Assembly: GCF_029239295.1 (NCBI RefSeq)
Contig: NZ_JAQZBC010000018.1
Span: forward strand, 1 to 61,968
Reading direction: 5' to 3'
From: Sphingomonas sp.
GTDB taxonomy: Bacteria > Pseudomonadota > Alphaproteobacteria > Sphingomonadales > Sphingomonadaceae
DNA length: 61,968 nucleotides
Shown here: positions 33,848-42,657 of the stretch, one piece after another
Numbering within the stretch: the first letter of the stretch is position 1
How the letters are laid out: each line of letters opens with the position of its first letter
Translations under genes and position numbers: made by a program
Notes under the pieces: generated by a model
What the model saw: the letters and a program-made list of their open reading frames with translations, nothing else
What the model was told of the DNA's origin: nothing
The model's database searches: none

Positions 33848-34123
33848 GGGCGTCTCCCGGCTACGTGGATATAGGCGCAGGACGCCTGGGGACTGCCATC
33901 AAGCCGCTGCGTCAGATGGCACCTCGTCGATGGCGCATCCAATAGGCAAAGTTACGGTGGGAAGCAGTGGCGGCTCTTCGGGATGACGAGCGGGCATCAT
34001 GTCGTCCGACCACGGGAGAGCTGATAACTCTAGCTAGCCGGAGGAGGGGCGGACGAGCGGCAGCAGCGCCGCTGCGCCAGCCCCAGGGCATGCACCAGCC
34101 AATGCTGCCGACCTCCCGCCAGA
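33848..34123. other. Gene-free interval between YhiM-like and P450 genes
   Basis: About 280 bp holding the YhiM-like promoter and the 3' flank of the P450 gene. No supported reading frame or clear terminator. Confidence 0.35.
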
Positions 34124-35290
34124 TTACCCGATCCTTTCGACCGCCAGTTCGCAACCGCGCAATTCGTAGCCGGTGACGAGCGGGTTCCAGTTGATCTCCG
34201 GCGCCCGGACGAGCTTCAATCCCGGCACGCGAAGCAATCGGTCAAGGAAGATCTCGGCTTCGGCCAAGGCGACGCCGGCGCCGGGGCAGCGATGCTCGCC
34301 GTCCCCGAATGCGAGACCCGCCCCGCCCACACGCTCGGCTCGTTGACGCTCTGGCCTCAGTTCCATCGGGCAGGGGCCAACGGCTCGCGGGTCGTTGTTC
34401 GCGGACCGGATGTCGAGCGACAGCGTCGCCTCTTCGCCCTCCATCTTGCGGTAGAGAAAGCCTACCACGGGTTCCAGCCGAAGGATTTCCTCCAGGAACG
34501 CGATCCGTGCGTTGCGGTCACTGCTCAAGAAGGCGCCGCGCAGGGTGTCGTTCTCCAGCAGGTGCCAGCCTGCCATGGTGATGAACTCGCGCGTGGTCAC
34601 CATTCCGGCGGCGCCGTAGGTGACGCATTCGACCAATATATCGCGATCGCGATAGCCGTCGGCGATCAGGTGCGAGATCACATCCTCTCCCGGGACGGCC
34701 CGTCGCGCCCGGATCGCCGGGCGCACGTCGCTCCAATGGAATTGAAGCATTCGCCATTGCGCGAGCAACATGGTGCCGACGCGCGATAGCCGGTCCGTCC
34801 GCGTCGACGCTCCGGCGGAAAAGAAGGCGTCGAGACGGCGTACCATCCCGCTCTTCTCGCTGTTGGTCAGGCCGACAATCTGCGCGGCGACCGTCACTGC
34901 CATATCGAGTGCCATTGCATCGAGGCACGCGGCGCCAGTGCGTTGGAACACGTCGATCAGCCGGTCCGCAGCGGCCTCCATGATCGGGCGATGCTTCTCG
35001 TCGACGACCTTGGGCGCGAAGAAGCGCGCCGTGGCAGCGCGCTGGCGGCGGTGCGCATCGCCGGTGAGGAACAGGATCGGGGGACGCGTAGGGCTGGTGG
35101 CGCGATCGACCAGCTCGGCCTTGAACCCTGCCTGGCGCGCGCCTTTGGTGCGCAGCACGTCCCGCACGGCAGAATAGCCGGTGACCGGCACCGCAGCCTT
35201 GACCACGCCAGGCTGGACAGCCGCACCGGATTTGCTCGCGCTACTCCCCGTAAACGGACAGGAGTCGACTTGGGACAGGGTCGCTGACAT
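34124..35290 (-). CDS. Cytochrome P450
   Basis: This 388-residue soluble bacterial P450 has the heme-binding loop FGDGEHRCPG with Cys335, the K-helix ExxR as EEILRLEP, and an I-helix AAGMVTTREFI. The usual acidic residue of the (A/G)GX(D/E)T motif is Val here, so proton delivery may differ from typical P450s. The N-terminus has no membrane anchor. It hydroxylates an unknown substrate with electrons from a ferredoxin system not encoded nearby. It is divergent from a TetR gene, and a 23-bp inverted repeat lies between them. Start is the ATG at 35290. Confidence 0.92.
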   Translation of the reverse strand: MSATLSQVDSCPFTGSSASKSGAAVQPGVVKAAVPVTGYSAVRDVLRTKGARQAGFKAELVDRATSPTRPPILFLTGDAHRRQRAATARFFAPKVVDEKHRPIMEAAADRLIDVFQRTGAACLDAMALDMAVTVAAQIVGLTNSEKSGMVRRLDAFFSAGASTRTDRLSRVGTMLLAQWRMLQFHWSDVRPAIRARRAVPGEDVISHLIADGYRDRDILVECVTYGAAGMVTTREFITMAGWHLLENDTLRGAFLSSDRNARIAFLEEILRLEPVVGFLYRKMEGEEATLSLDIRSANNDPRAVGPCPMELRPERQRAERVGGAGLAFGDGEHRCPGAGVALAEAEIFLDRLLRVPGLKLVRAPEINWNPLVTGYELRGCELAVERIG

Positions 35291-35302
35291 AATACGCCTA
35301 AT

Positions 35303-35325
35303 TTATGACTAGATACTACTCATAA
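35303..35325. promoter_or_regulatory. Inverted repeat between P450 and TetR genes (putative TetR operator)
   Basis: TTATGACTAG-ATA-CTACTCATAA pairs at 9 of 10 arm positions. It lies 13 bp from each of the two divergent start codons, where a TetR dimer would block both promoters. Confidence 0.65.
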
Positions 35326-35338
35326 GTCGAGAAGCCGA

Positions 35339-35908
35339 GTGCCGGAATCAAGGGGCGGGCGATTGGATGCCCGAATTGCGCGATCACGTGAGGCGATGCA
35401 CCGCGCTTTGCTCGAGCTGCTTGCGCAAAAGCCGTTCGACACGATCACTGGTGCGCAGATCGCGGAGCAGGCGGGGATCGGCTACGCGACCTTCTTTCGC
35501 CATTATGCCGACGTCCGCGCGCTCTTGGCCGATACGGTGGCTGCGCTGACAGACGATCTGGCGCGAACCATGATGCCGGCGCTGCTGTCGTCGGACAGCA
35601 AGGGGGCGGCGACGGCGTTGGTTGAGGCGGTGGCGGCTCGTCGCCCCGTCTTCCACTCCTTGCTGGCCGGCGGGGGAGGCGCCCTGCGCGCCGAACTTGC
35701 GCGTCAGGTGATCGAGCGCGTCGCGATATTGCCGGACCTGTCACCTTCGTGGCTGCCCCGCCGCCTCGCTATGCGGGTGGGGGTGACGAGCACGATCGAG
35801 GTGCTCGACTGGTGGCTTCGCGAAGAACCCGAGCGCGATCCGGCGGAGGTTGCAGCCTTGCTCGATCGTCTGGTCATTGGCCGGTTGGCAGAAGCCGCGG
35901 CCGAGTAG
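35339..35908 (+). CDS. TetR family regulator of the P450 promoter region
   Basis: The 189-residue protein has a TetR HTH at about residues 15-60: LDARIARSREAMHRALLELL, then GAQIAEQAGIGYATFFRHYA. The C-terminal half is a helical effector domain. It starts at a GTG at 35339 with a weak purine-rich sequence upstream. It is divergently placed to the P450 gene over a shared inverted repeat, so it likely controls the P450 and itself. Ligand unknown. Confidence 0.85.
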   Translation: MPESRGGRLDARIARSREAMHRALLELLAQKPFDTITGAQIAEQAGIGYATFFRHYADVRALLADTVAALTDDLARTMMPALLSSDSKGAATALVEAVAARRPVFHSLLAGGGGALRAELARQVIERVAILPDLSPSWLPRRLAMRVGVTSTIEVLDWWLREEPERDPAEVAALLDRLVIGRLAEAAAE

Positions 35909-36043
35909 AGACCTGTCGCGTTCCCGGCGGGCGGGCATCGGAGGTAGCAACCTCCTGAAAAGCTCGACGCTGTTCGCTAGTCGAAAGGCGCCTTCGGTCG
36001 CGTCGGCGGACGAGAGCGTGTAATCTGCTCGAGGAGGGCGAGT

Positions 36044-37492
36044 GTGAGCTTAGCCAGTATCGCGTTGAATCGCTTCGGTCTCGGAGCACGATCGGGCGAC
36101 GCCCCGATCGACGATCCGCGGGGCTGGCTCCTCGCGCAATTCGCCTGGTACGAGCCGCGGCCCATTGGCATCGCCGCCGCGCCGACGTCCGTCGATGCCG
36201 GGGCTCGGCTTGCCAGCTTTTACGATCAGAGTCGGACTCTTCGCCTGCGCCCCGCGATGGGCTCGGCGCCAGTCGCCCCGAGTGGGGTGGCCTTGGGTAC
36301 CCCGAACGCGGTCCAAAATCCGCTGATGGACGTCAGGCGAGAGGCCGGCCGGATCGCTCGTGCGGATTATACCACGGCGGTAGGCGCTCGCCTGACCGCA
36401 GCGCTGAATACCGACGCGCCGTTTGTGGAACGGATGGTCCATTTCTGGGCCAATCATTTTGCCGTCTCCGCCGACAAACTGCCGCTGATCGCCCTTGCTG
36501 GCACACTGGAATTCGAGGCGATCCGCCCGCATGTGCTCGGCCGGTTCGCCGACATGCTGCATGCGGTCGAGCGCCACCCCGCCATGCTCATCTATCTGGA
36601 TCAGGCGATTTCTGTCGGACCGGGCAGCCCGGTCGGGCAGCGTGTCGCGGCGCGCGGCGTGCGGTCAGCGGGGCTCAACGAAAATCTTGCGCGCGAAATC
36701 CTGGAGCTTCACACGCTGGGCGCCCGAAGCGGCTATACGCAGGCCGACGTGACCGAGTTTGCCAAGGCGTTGACCGGCTGGACGGTGAGCGGCCTCGGCC
36801 GCAATCCGGGCACGTCGCGCAGCGGAGAAGCGGCAGGACGCTTCGTCTTTGCGCCAGACGTTCACGAGCCGGGCGACCGGGTGATTGTCGGCCAACGCTA
36901 CCCGGCGGCAGGCGAGGAGCAGGGGGGTGCCGTTCTGGCCAGGCTGGCGCAACATCCTGCCACGGCGCGTCACCTGGCAACCAAGCTTGCGCGTCACTTT
37001 GCGGGCGATGTCCCGCCGCCCGCCATGGTGGCGCGGCTAGAGGCCGCTTATCTGGCATCGGATGGTGATCTGCCGACGGTGTATCGCGCGATCATGGCCT
37101 CACCCGAGGCATGGGACGGGAAAGCACCGAAGTTCCGCACGCCGTGGGAATGGACGGTCGCCTCGTACCGCGCATTAGGGATCAACCAGGTTCAGCCCGC
37201 GGCGGCTGTCGGCCTCATGAACCAGCTTGGCCAGCCGGTATGGAAGCCGGGTCAGCCCAGCGGCTACGACGATGTTTCGGCGAGTTGGGCGGCGCCGGAC
37301 GCGGTGATGCGCAGGGTCGAGGCGGCCCCGCCCTTGGCGAGGCGCGCATCGGCCGTAGACCCTCGTCGGCTTGGCGACCGGCTATTTCCCGGCGCCTTGT
37401 CGCCCGGCACCGCTCGAGCGCTCGGTGGAGCGGAGAGCCGTGCCCAAGCCCTCGCGCTGCTGCTCGTCAGCCCGGAGATGATGCGGAGATGA
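36044..37492 (+). CDS. DUF1800 family protein
   Basis: This 482-residue protein belongs to DUF1800: LNRFGLGARSGDA at the N-terminus, ERMVHFWANHFAVSADK, LNENLAREILELHTLGARSG, and WEWTVASYRALG near the C-terminus. The start is a GTG at 36044 with GGAGGG upstream. DUF1800 genes are usually paired with a DUF1501 gene, as here with a 4-bp gap. The biochemical role is not known; the pair is often in exported or cell-envelope contexts. No signal peptide is evident in this protein. Confidence 0.88.
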   Translation: MSLASIALNRFGLGARSGDAPIDDPRGWLLAQFAWYEPRPIGIAAAPTSVDAGARLASFYDQSRTLRLRPAMGSAPVAPSGVALGTPNAVQNPLMDVRREAGRIARADYTTAVGARLTAALNTDAPFVERMVHFWANHFAVSADKLPLIALAGTLEFEAIRPHVLGRFADMLHAVERHPAMLIYLDQAISVGPGSPVGQRVAARGVRSAGLNENLAREILELHTLGARSGYTQADVTEFAKALTGWTVSGLGRNPGTSRSGEAAGRFVFAPDVHEPGDRVIVGQRYPAAGEEQGGAVLARLAQHPATARHLATKLARHFAGDVPPPAMVARLEAAYLASDGDLPTVYRAIMASPEAWDGKAPKFRTPWEWTVASYRALGINQVQPAAAVGLMNQLGQPVWKPGQPSGYDDVSASWAAPDAVMRRVEAAPPLARRASAVDPRRLGDRLFPGALSPGTARALGGAESRAQALALLLVSPEMMRR

Positions 37493-37496
37493 CACG

Positions 37497-38642
37497 ATGA
37501 TCGATCGACGAACCGTGCTCGTCCGCACCGGGCTGATGGCGCTGAGCATCGGGATGTTTCCGCGCATCGCGTTCGCGCGCGCGGAAACGGATCAGCGCTT
37601 CGTCTTCATCATCCAGCGCGGGGCGGCGGATGGACTTGGCATTGTCGCCCCGGTAGGTGACCCGGCCTTTGCGCCGCAGCGGGGCCTGCTGGCGCAGGAC
37701 TTCACGGCGGCGGCACGGCTGGATTCAACCTTCGCGCTGCATCCGGCGATGACCGCGACGCTGGAGCTTTACCGCTTGGGGCAGGCACAGATCACCCATG
37801 CCGTTGCCTCTCCCTATCGCGAGCGCTCGCACTTTGATGGCCAGAACGTTCTGGAGACGGGCGGACGCGGTCCGTATCAACTCAAGGACGGCTGGCTCAA
37901 TCGAATGCTGACGCTGATCCCATCCGGAAAGGCAAAGGCGATTGCGGTATCAGCGACAGTGCCTCTGGCGCTGCGCGGCGGGATCGAAGTTTCCAGCTAT
38001 GCTCCCGCCAACCTGCCTGACGCATCCGAAGACCTGCTGACCCGCGTGTCGATGATGTATGATGGCGACCCGCACCTTCATGGCTTGTGGAGCGAGGCAC
38101 TTGCCACGCGCGAGCTGGCTGGAAAGCGTGCTGGAAACCAAGACCGCGACGGCGCTGCTACGGGCGGGCTTGCCGCCCGGCTTCTGGCCCCCGCGGAGGG
38201 AGCACGCATCGCCACGATAGAAACGAGCGGCTGGGACACGCATATCCAGCAGCGTGGTCGGATGGCTGCCAACCTCAAGGCGCTGGACGAGATGATCGGT
38301 GCGCTACGCTCGGGCCTCGGTTCTGCATGGGCAAGCACCACCGTCTTGGTCGCTACCGAGTTCGGCCGGACGGTTGCCGTCAACGGCACCGGCGGGACCG
38401 ATCATGGTACTGGCGCTGTAACAATGCTGTTCGGCGGTGCGATCCAGGGCGGGCGCGTTGACGCCGATTGGCCCGGCCTTTCGGCCGCGCAGCTGTACGA
38501 AGGACGCGACCTTCGCCCCACCATCAATCTCACGACGGTGATCGCCGCCGCGGTAGCACGCGCCTATGGTCTCGATCCTCGGCGCGTGGCGCAGGTCTTG
38601 TTCCCGACCCAGCCGACGCGTTCGGTGCTCGCCCATCCGTGA
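37497..38642 (+). CDS. DUF1501 family protein with Tat-like signal
   Basis: The 381-residue product begins DRRTVLVRTGLMALSIGMFP, a twin-arginine-type signal with RR at residues 4-5. Family segments include FVFIIQRGAADGLGIVAPVG, SHFDGQNVLETGG, IETSGWDTHIQQRGRMA and ATEFGRTVAVNGTGGTDHGT; the Asp/His clusters recall alkaline-phosphatase-like metal sites. It is the usual partner of the DUF1800 gene before it. Predicted periplasmic; function not established. Confidence 0.88.
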   Translation: MIDRRTVLVRTGLMALSIGMFPRIAFARAETDQRFVFIIQRGAADGLGIVAPVGDPAFAPQRGLLAQDFTAAARLDSTFALHPAMTATLELYRLGQAQITHAVASPYRERSHFDGQNVLETGGRGPYQLKDGWLNRMLTLIPSGKAKAIAVSATVPLALRGGIEVSSYAPANLPDASEDLLTRVSMMYDGDPHLHGLWSEALATRELAGKRAGNQDRDGAATGGLAARLLAPAEGARIATIETSGWDTHIQQRGRMAANLKALDEMIGALRSGLGSAWASTTVLVATEFGRTVAVNGTGGTDHGTGAVTMLFGGAIQGGRVDADWPGLSAAQLYEGRDLRPTINLTTVIAAAVARAYGLDPRRVAQVLFPTQPTRSVLAHP

Positions 38643-38822
38643 CTGCGGCTGCGCTTTGTCGTCGCGCCCGCTGCCGCTCTGCCGTTGCGCTATCAACGTA
38701 GATAGGGATGGAGAGAGATTCGTGCTGCCGGGAAGGTAGTGGCAAGCCTGAATCTCCTCACCGGACTTGTCCCGCGACGCCTATCGCGCCAGGCTGACGG
38801 CAGCTTGGCTTGGGGGAATATC

Positions 38823-38963
38823 ATGGACGGTAAATATGTGGCCCTCGGCTTGGTCATCGGCACGGCGATCGGAATCGCGCTGGACCAGCTCGCCATTGGG
38901 ATGGGACTCGGCCTGGTAGCCGGGATCGTGGCTGGCAAGCTAAGAGGAAAGAGGCGGGACTAA
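38823..38963 (+). CDS. Small glycine-rich membrane protein
   Basis: A 46-residue frame (ALGLVIGTAIGIALDQLAIG, then a second glycine-rich hydrophobic stretch, ending GKLRGKRRD) starts at the ATG at 38823, with GGGGGAA upstream. It looks like a two-segment hairpin membrane peptide with a basic tail. Function unknown. Confidence 0.65.
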   Translation: MDGKYVALGLVIGTAIGIALDQLAIGMGLGLVAGIVAGKLRGKRRD

Positions 38964-39003
38964 ATAACGGAGGTGCTGCGCAGGTTCGGCGCGCCTTCGC
39001 CGA

Positions 39004-39234
39004 TCAATGGCGAGCGTCTTTCAGTACCTCCCACTGACTGGCTTCCACCGAGACGAAGCCATCCTCGGCGATGGGCGGGAACTTTTCACTTACCCGAAAT
39101 TTGACGATCGTGCCGGACGGCAGGTGGACATGACGGTGGGTCGTTTTGAAGACGATTTCGTCGCCGATGACGGGTTTGGCTTCCGCGTCGAAGGATCCCG
39201 CGAGCTTGCCCGCTATGAAGCAATATGTTCGCAT
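39004..39234 (-). CDS. Small protein of unknown function
   Basis: The 76-residue frame starts at an ATG with AGGAG seven bases upstream. It is soluble and strand-rich in outline (KPVIGDEIVFKTTHRHVHLP, then TIVKFRVSEKFPP). No family recognised. The ribosome-binding site and convergent fit with the neighbouring gene support it. Confidence 0.6.
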   Translation of the reverse strand: MRTYCFIAGKLAGSFDAEAKPVIGDEIVFKTTHRHVHLPSGTIVKFRVSEKFPPIAEDGFVSVEASQWEVLKDARH

Positions 39235-39431
39235 GACGCTCCTCTTACCATGGAATGACGAACAATACTTACATCTACGTTAGTAAGGGGACGAAATATG
39301 GTCCTGCGCTCGAAACTTTTCTGGTTTTGAAGCTCGTTAGAATGCAGTGGCTGAACGGATCCTGTCCAAAAACCGCGCGGTACCGTTGCCTCACGTCGGG
39401 CGTTGGAGCGGTGACATTGGGAGAAGATACG

Positions 39432-39554
39432 ATGGCCAAGGGTCAGAAGAAGTCGAACAAGGAAGCGCGAAAACCCAAGGCGGAGAAGCCGCCAAAGCAG
39501 AACGCGTCGGCGCCGTCGCTGAAGGGCACGCCTCCCAAGCCGCTCGGTAACTGA
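39432..39554 (+). CDS. Small lysine-rich basic protein
   Basis: A 40-residue frame begins MAKGQKKSNKEARKPKAEKP and stays Lys/Pro-rich. GGGAGAAG lies upstream. Proteins starting MAKGQK(R/K)SN are common small basic proteins in alphaproteobacteria in my knowledge; the role is not known. Confidence 0.65.
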   Translation: MAKGQKKSNKEARKPKAEKPPKQNASAPSLKGTPPKPLGN

Positions 39555-39634
39555 CGCCAGGCCTCGCGGCCGACGGCTGAGGGGCAACCCTCGCCGCTAC
39601 GGCTTGGCACGTCTGGTCGGTGGGTGAGGTTAGG

Positions 39635-40699
39635 TCATCGCCTCGTGCGGTTCTTTCCACGGGCGCGTCGGACGGCAACAGTGCCGCTGTTAGCCGCATC
39701 CTCTTCAGCTAGCTTGCGCCACCGGTCGACGCGCGCCGAATCCAGCGTGCCTTCCGCGATCGCCGTCCGGATCGCGCATCCCGGCACCTCTGCATGGTTG
39801 CAGTTTGAAAAGCGGCACGTGAGCGCGACCGCGGTAACGTCATCGAACACCTCGGTTACGCCGCTCGCGACTTCGGACATCTGGAGCTCGCGCATCCCAG
39901 GCGTGTCCACCAGCCACCCGCCCCCGTCCGCCCCCCGGGCGAGACGATGCATCTCGCGCACGGTGGTTGTGTGCCGGCCCTTGCCATCGTCTTCCCGGAC
40001 TGCCTGGGTTTCGATCAGGTCCGATCCGGTCAGCGTGTTCACCAACGTCGACTTGCCGACGCCGGATGAACCCACCAGCGCCACAGTCTCCCCGAAACGG
40101 CAATATTCCGCTAGGCGAGCGGCGCTCGCTGGATCGCGCCCGTCAAGCAACTCCACCCGCAAGCCTGACTGGAGCGCGCGGGCCGCCTCGACGAAGCGCT
40201 GCGGGTCATCGGCCAGGTCGGCCTTCGTTAGAATGAGCACCGGCCGCACGCGCGCTTCGCCAGCGAGAACGAGGTAGCGTTCCAGCCGCGCCACGTTGAA
40301 ATCCTGGTTGCACGACGTGACGATGAACAGCGTGTCGACATTCGCCGCGATCAGTTGGAGCCGACGGTCATCGCCGGGCGCCGGGCGTTTGAACAGGCTC
40401 ACCCGGTCGAGAATGCGAACGATATTCTGGGCGTCCGGATCGATAAGCAGCCAGTCCCCGACCGTGGGGCGGTCCTCCGCTCCCGCTGGCGCCGTGAGGG
40501 TGGACGAGATCGAGCCTTCGAACCCTTCACCCGCCGTGGTCACTCTGCCGCGGTGAACCGACATGACGCGGACGGGCTGATATTCCTGGCGCTCCTGGTC
40601 GGAAAGCTGCTGGCTGAAGAATGGCTTCCAGCCGAGCTGCGCCAGCGTCAGGCCAGCGATGGCTGTTCCCGCCGTGTTTGTTGCAAGCGTATCGGTCAT
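39635..40699 (-). CDS. rsgA: Ribosome small-subunit-dependent GTPase RsgA
   Basis: The 354-residue protein shows the circularly permuted GTPase order of RsgA: after an OB-fold N-terminus comes LILTKADLAD (G4), then the P-loop GSSGVGKSTL (G1), then VDTPGMREL (G3). The C-terminal zinc region is CRFSNCNHAEVPGCAI. RsgA assists 30S subunit maturation and releases late assembly factors. It is normally a chromosomal housekeeping gene, so its presence on what looks like a secondary replicon suggests either a chromid or a second copy. A small gene lies 11 bp upstream on the same strand. Confidence 0.93.
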   Translation of the reverse strand: MTDTLATNTAGTAIAGLTLAQLGWKPFFSQQLSDQERQEYQPVRVMSVHRGRVTTAGEGFEGSISSTLTAPAGAEDRPTVGDWLLIDPDAQNIVRILDRVSLFKRPAPGDDRRLQLIAANVDTLFIVTSCNQDFNVARLERYLVLAGEARVRPVLILTKADLADDPQRFVEAARALQSGLRVELLDGRDPASAARLAEYCRFGETVALVGSSGVGKSTLVNTLTGSDLIETQAVREDDGKGRHTTTVREMHRLARGADGGGWLVDTPGMRELQMSEVASGVTEVFDDVTAVALTCRFSNCNHAEVPGCAIRTAIAEGTLDSARVDRWRKLAEEDAANSGTVAVRRARGKNRTRR

Positions 40700-40710
40700 C
40701 GCCAGCGAAC

Positions 40711-40920
40711 TTATGGTTCGCCCGATTGATCCGCGTCCGGTGCTCGCTGCTCCGCCGCGCGCTTGTCGGCCTTCGCCTGCGCCTTCTTTGCGGCCTCTGC
40801 GGCCTTGGCCTTTTCGCGCTCACGGCGTTCGAAATCATAATTCGGTTTGCGTGCTATGTCGGTTGCTCCGTACCCCGGTCCGGCTCGAGCAGAGCGCTCG
40901 AGATTAGAATCCGTGTCCAT
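40711..40920 (-). CDS. Small charged protein upstream of rsgA
   Basis: This 69-residue frame is hydrophilic, with KPNYDFERREREKAKAAEAA and a Lys/Ala helical C-terminus. It is 11 bp upstream of the rsgA start and probably cotranscribed. Similar short proteins occur in sphingomonads; function unknown. The ribosome-binding site is weak. Confidence 0.6.
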   Translation of the reverse strand: MDTDSNLERSARAGPGYGATDIARKPNYDFERREREKAKAAEAAKKAQAKADKRAAEQRAPDADQSGEP

Positions 40921-41037
40921 CGGCTACACTGATCCGTCCTGCGCGGCTAGCATCTGGCGAATTGGGCCAAGCGCGTGATCGGGTGCCGGGTACACGAAGC
41001 GGCCTTGCTGATCGGGCAAGCCATCGCCCCGCCCGGT

Positions 41038-41349
41038 TTACCGCATCAGGAGAAAGCCAAGCACCAGTATGAAGATCGATCCTTGAAGCAGCGCGAGCAT
41101 CGCGCTGGCGAAGGCACGGAAGTATCCGATGCTGTCGCGCTTCGCGAACCAGAGCGTCACGACCGCGATGAACATGATCAGGCTGACCAGGATCGTCGCC
41201 TGCCCTGTGCCGCGGAACAGTGGATCCCTCACCTGCGTCAGGCTTGTTCCCAGGCTGAGGCCCACGGCGCATACCGCCCCCGGGTAGCATTGTTCGTAGA
41301 ATGGCTGACGAAGGGTCACCCGACCGAGCCGTTCACCACGGCGGCGCAC
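41038..41349 (-). CDS. Small two-segment membrane protein, start uncertain
   Basis: The 103-residue frame has two hydrophobic segments near the C-terminus (ILVSLIMFIAVVTLWFA and LLQGSIFILVLGFLLM). The first ~28 residues look less protein-like, and a GTG about 29 codons in may be the real start. It follows the metal-uptake genes on the same strand after an 87-bp gap. Function unknown. Confidence 0.5.
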   Translation of the reverse strand: MRRRGERLGRVTLRQPFYEQCYPGAVCAVGLSLGTSLTQVRDPLFRGTGQATILVSLIMFIAVVTLWFAKRDSIGYFRAFASAMLALLQGSIFILVLGFLLMR

Positions 41350-41435
41350 AAACCGCGCCGTCGAGCGAGTTGAGCCACTTCATGAAGTCCATAGGGGCAT
41401 CTTGGTTCAGGGTGGACCCAGTCGCAACGGCCGTT

Positions 41436-41933
41436 CTAGTGCGACTTCGGTGCGCGCGAGCGGCGGTGATCGAGGATCTGCCGCCTTCCCGCTACCAGCG
41501 CAAAGATCGCGAGCAGGGCGGCGATGATCAGCAATGCCCTGAACCTTCGTTGTTCCCCGGTACCAGCGCCCGAACTCGGCGCTTCGGCCGTTCCGCTGCG
41601 GGCGCCAGGTGAGAGGGTTAGCCTCATCTCGGTCGAATGCCCCTCTTCGCCATGAGCGATCAGCGCGTAGCGGTGGCCTTCCTTGGCAGGAAACCGAAAT
41701 GTTCCCGACGCATCGGCCACGCTCGACTGTGAGTGCGGCGGAGATGTCGTGAGATCACGCAACTCGACGAACTCACCGACGCCGGGCCGGCCATCCGAAT
41801 AGGACACACGTCCGACTATCCCGTTCTGCTCGCCGGTGGCCGACATAAGAAGACCATGCGCTGTTGCGGGGCTTGCGATCGCCAGTGTGGCGAGCGCCAA
41901 GGCACAGGGATGCGCCAGCCTGGCGGGGGTCAT
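41436..41933 (-). CDS. CbiL-like metal-uptake accessory protein
   Basis: The 165-residue product has a signal peptide ending ATAHG. A Cna-B/carboxypeptidase-regulatory-like beta domain follows (GIVGRVSYSDGRPGVGEFVE, then GTFRFPAKEGHRYALIAHG). A single membrane segment lies near the C-terminus (LLIIAALLAIFALVAG). This is the layout of CbiL-type proteins linked to nickel/cobalt transport. Its ATG overlaps the stop of the DUF4198 gene (ATGA). It is the third gene of the receptor operon, so it probably handles metal in the periplasm. Confidence 0.7.
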   Translation of the reverse strand: MTPARLAHPCALALATLAIASPATAHGLLMSATGEQNGIVGRVSYSDGRPGVGEFVELRDLTTSPPHSQSSVADASGTFRFPAKEGHRYALIAHGEEGHSTEMRLTLSPGARSGTAEAPSSGAGTGEQRRFRALLIIAALLAIFALVAGRRQILDHRRSRAPKSH

Positions 41934-42640
41934 GGCCGCGCCTCGAAGCCAAGGAGATACTCGTACGACAGCTCGGTGAAGCGCGGGTTGCCGCGAACGG
42001 GCATGCGCTTTCCCGCCCATAGCTTGTTGGCGCCGGCTCTCGGTACGAAAGTCGCCATGCCCTGTGCGTCGGTCGTGCCGTCCGCGGTGTCCTCGCCGCG
42101 GCCGATCTTGATCCCTTCCGCCGCGCGTCCATTCAGGCGCACCTGAACCCGCATCGGCTGCCCGGCTATCGGCATCACCGCGCGTTGCGGGATAATCTCG
42201 AACGGCTGATCCAGCGGCCGGGTGGCGATGCTGTCCCATCGGACGATCGTCTTGCCATATTTGATCGCCGACGTTGCACTCGTTGCACCGGGCACCGCGT
42301 TCATCGGACGCTCTACGGTTGGGCCAGCACGCGGTGGCCGGGTATGGATATCATTGTCGTAGCTAAGGCCGATCAGCGAAGGTTGACCCACCACTGCGAG
42401 GCGAACGTTGCTGCCCTGGACCAATCGCTTGACCGCCAACGATCTGCCCCGCGTATCGAGGGCAGTCACGGCCTTGAGCTTGCTCGCCACCGCCGGCTCC
42501 AGCTTGCCTTGATGTCCGCCAAACCGCAGGAGCCAGGTGGAGGGCTGCGCGCCCCTGACCAGCCAAGCGGTATGTGCGGAGGTGGCGCTCCCCGCCAGCA
42601 ACGCAGCGGCCCCCGCAACGGCACGAACAAGTCGCTTCAT
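41930..42640 (-). CDS. DUF4198 periplasmic protein, metal-uptake type
   Basis: The 236-residue protein has a signal peptide (VAGAAALLAGSATSAHTAWL) and the DUF4198 beta domain: a HTAWLV histidine right after cleavage, YGKTIVRW, PMRVQVRLNGRAAEGIKIG and a TDAQGMATFVP Cna-B-like end. DUF4198 proteins occur beside TonB receptors and nickel/cobalt transporters. It is 17 bp downstream of the receptor gene and overlaps the CbiL-like gene by 4 bp, so the three form an operon. Confidence 0.8.
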   Translation of the reverse strand: MKRLVRAVAGAAALLAGSATSAHTAWLVRGAQPSTWLLRFGGHQGKLEPAVASKLKAVTALDTRGRSLAVKRLVQGSNVRLAVVGQPSLIGLSYDNDIHTRPPRAGPTVERPMNAVPGATSATSAIKYGKTIVRWDSIATRPLDQPFEIIPQRAVMPIAGQPMRVQVRLNGRAAEGIKIGRGEDTADGTTDAQGMATFVPRAGANKLWAGKRMPVRGNPRFTELSYEYLLGFEARP

Positions 42641-42657
42641 CTGATCTCTCCCATGAA

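Noticed and set aside
35447..35461. A further match to the shared promoter motif (ACTGGTGCGCAGATC)
   Set aside because: It lies inside the TetR coding sequence and encodes the common HTH residues TGAQI, and it lacks the TCAA end, so it is probably coincidence.
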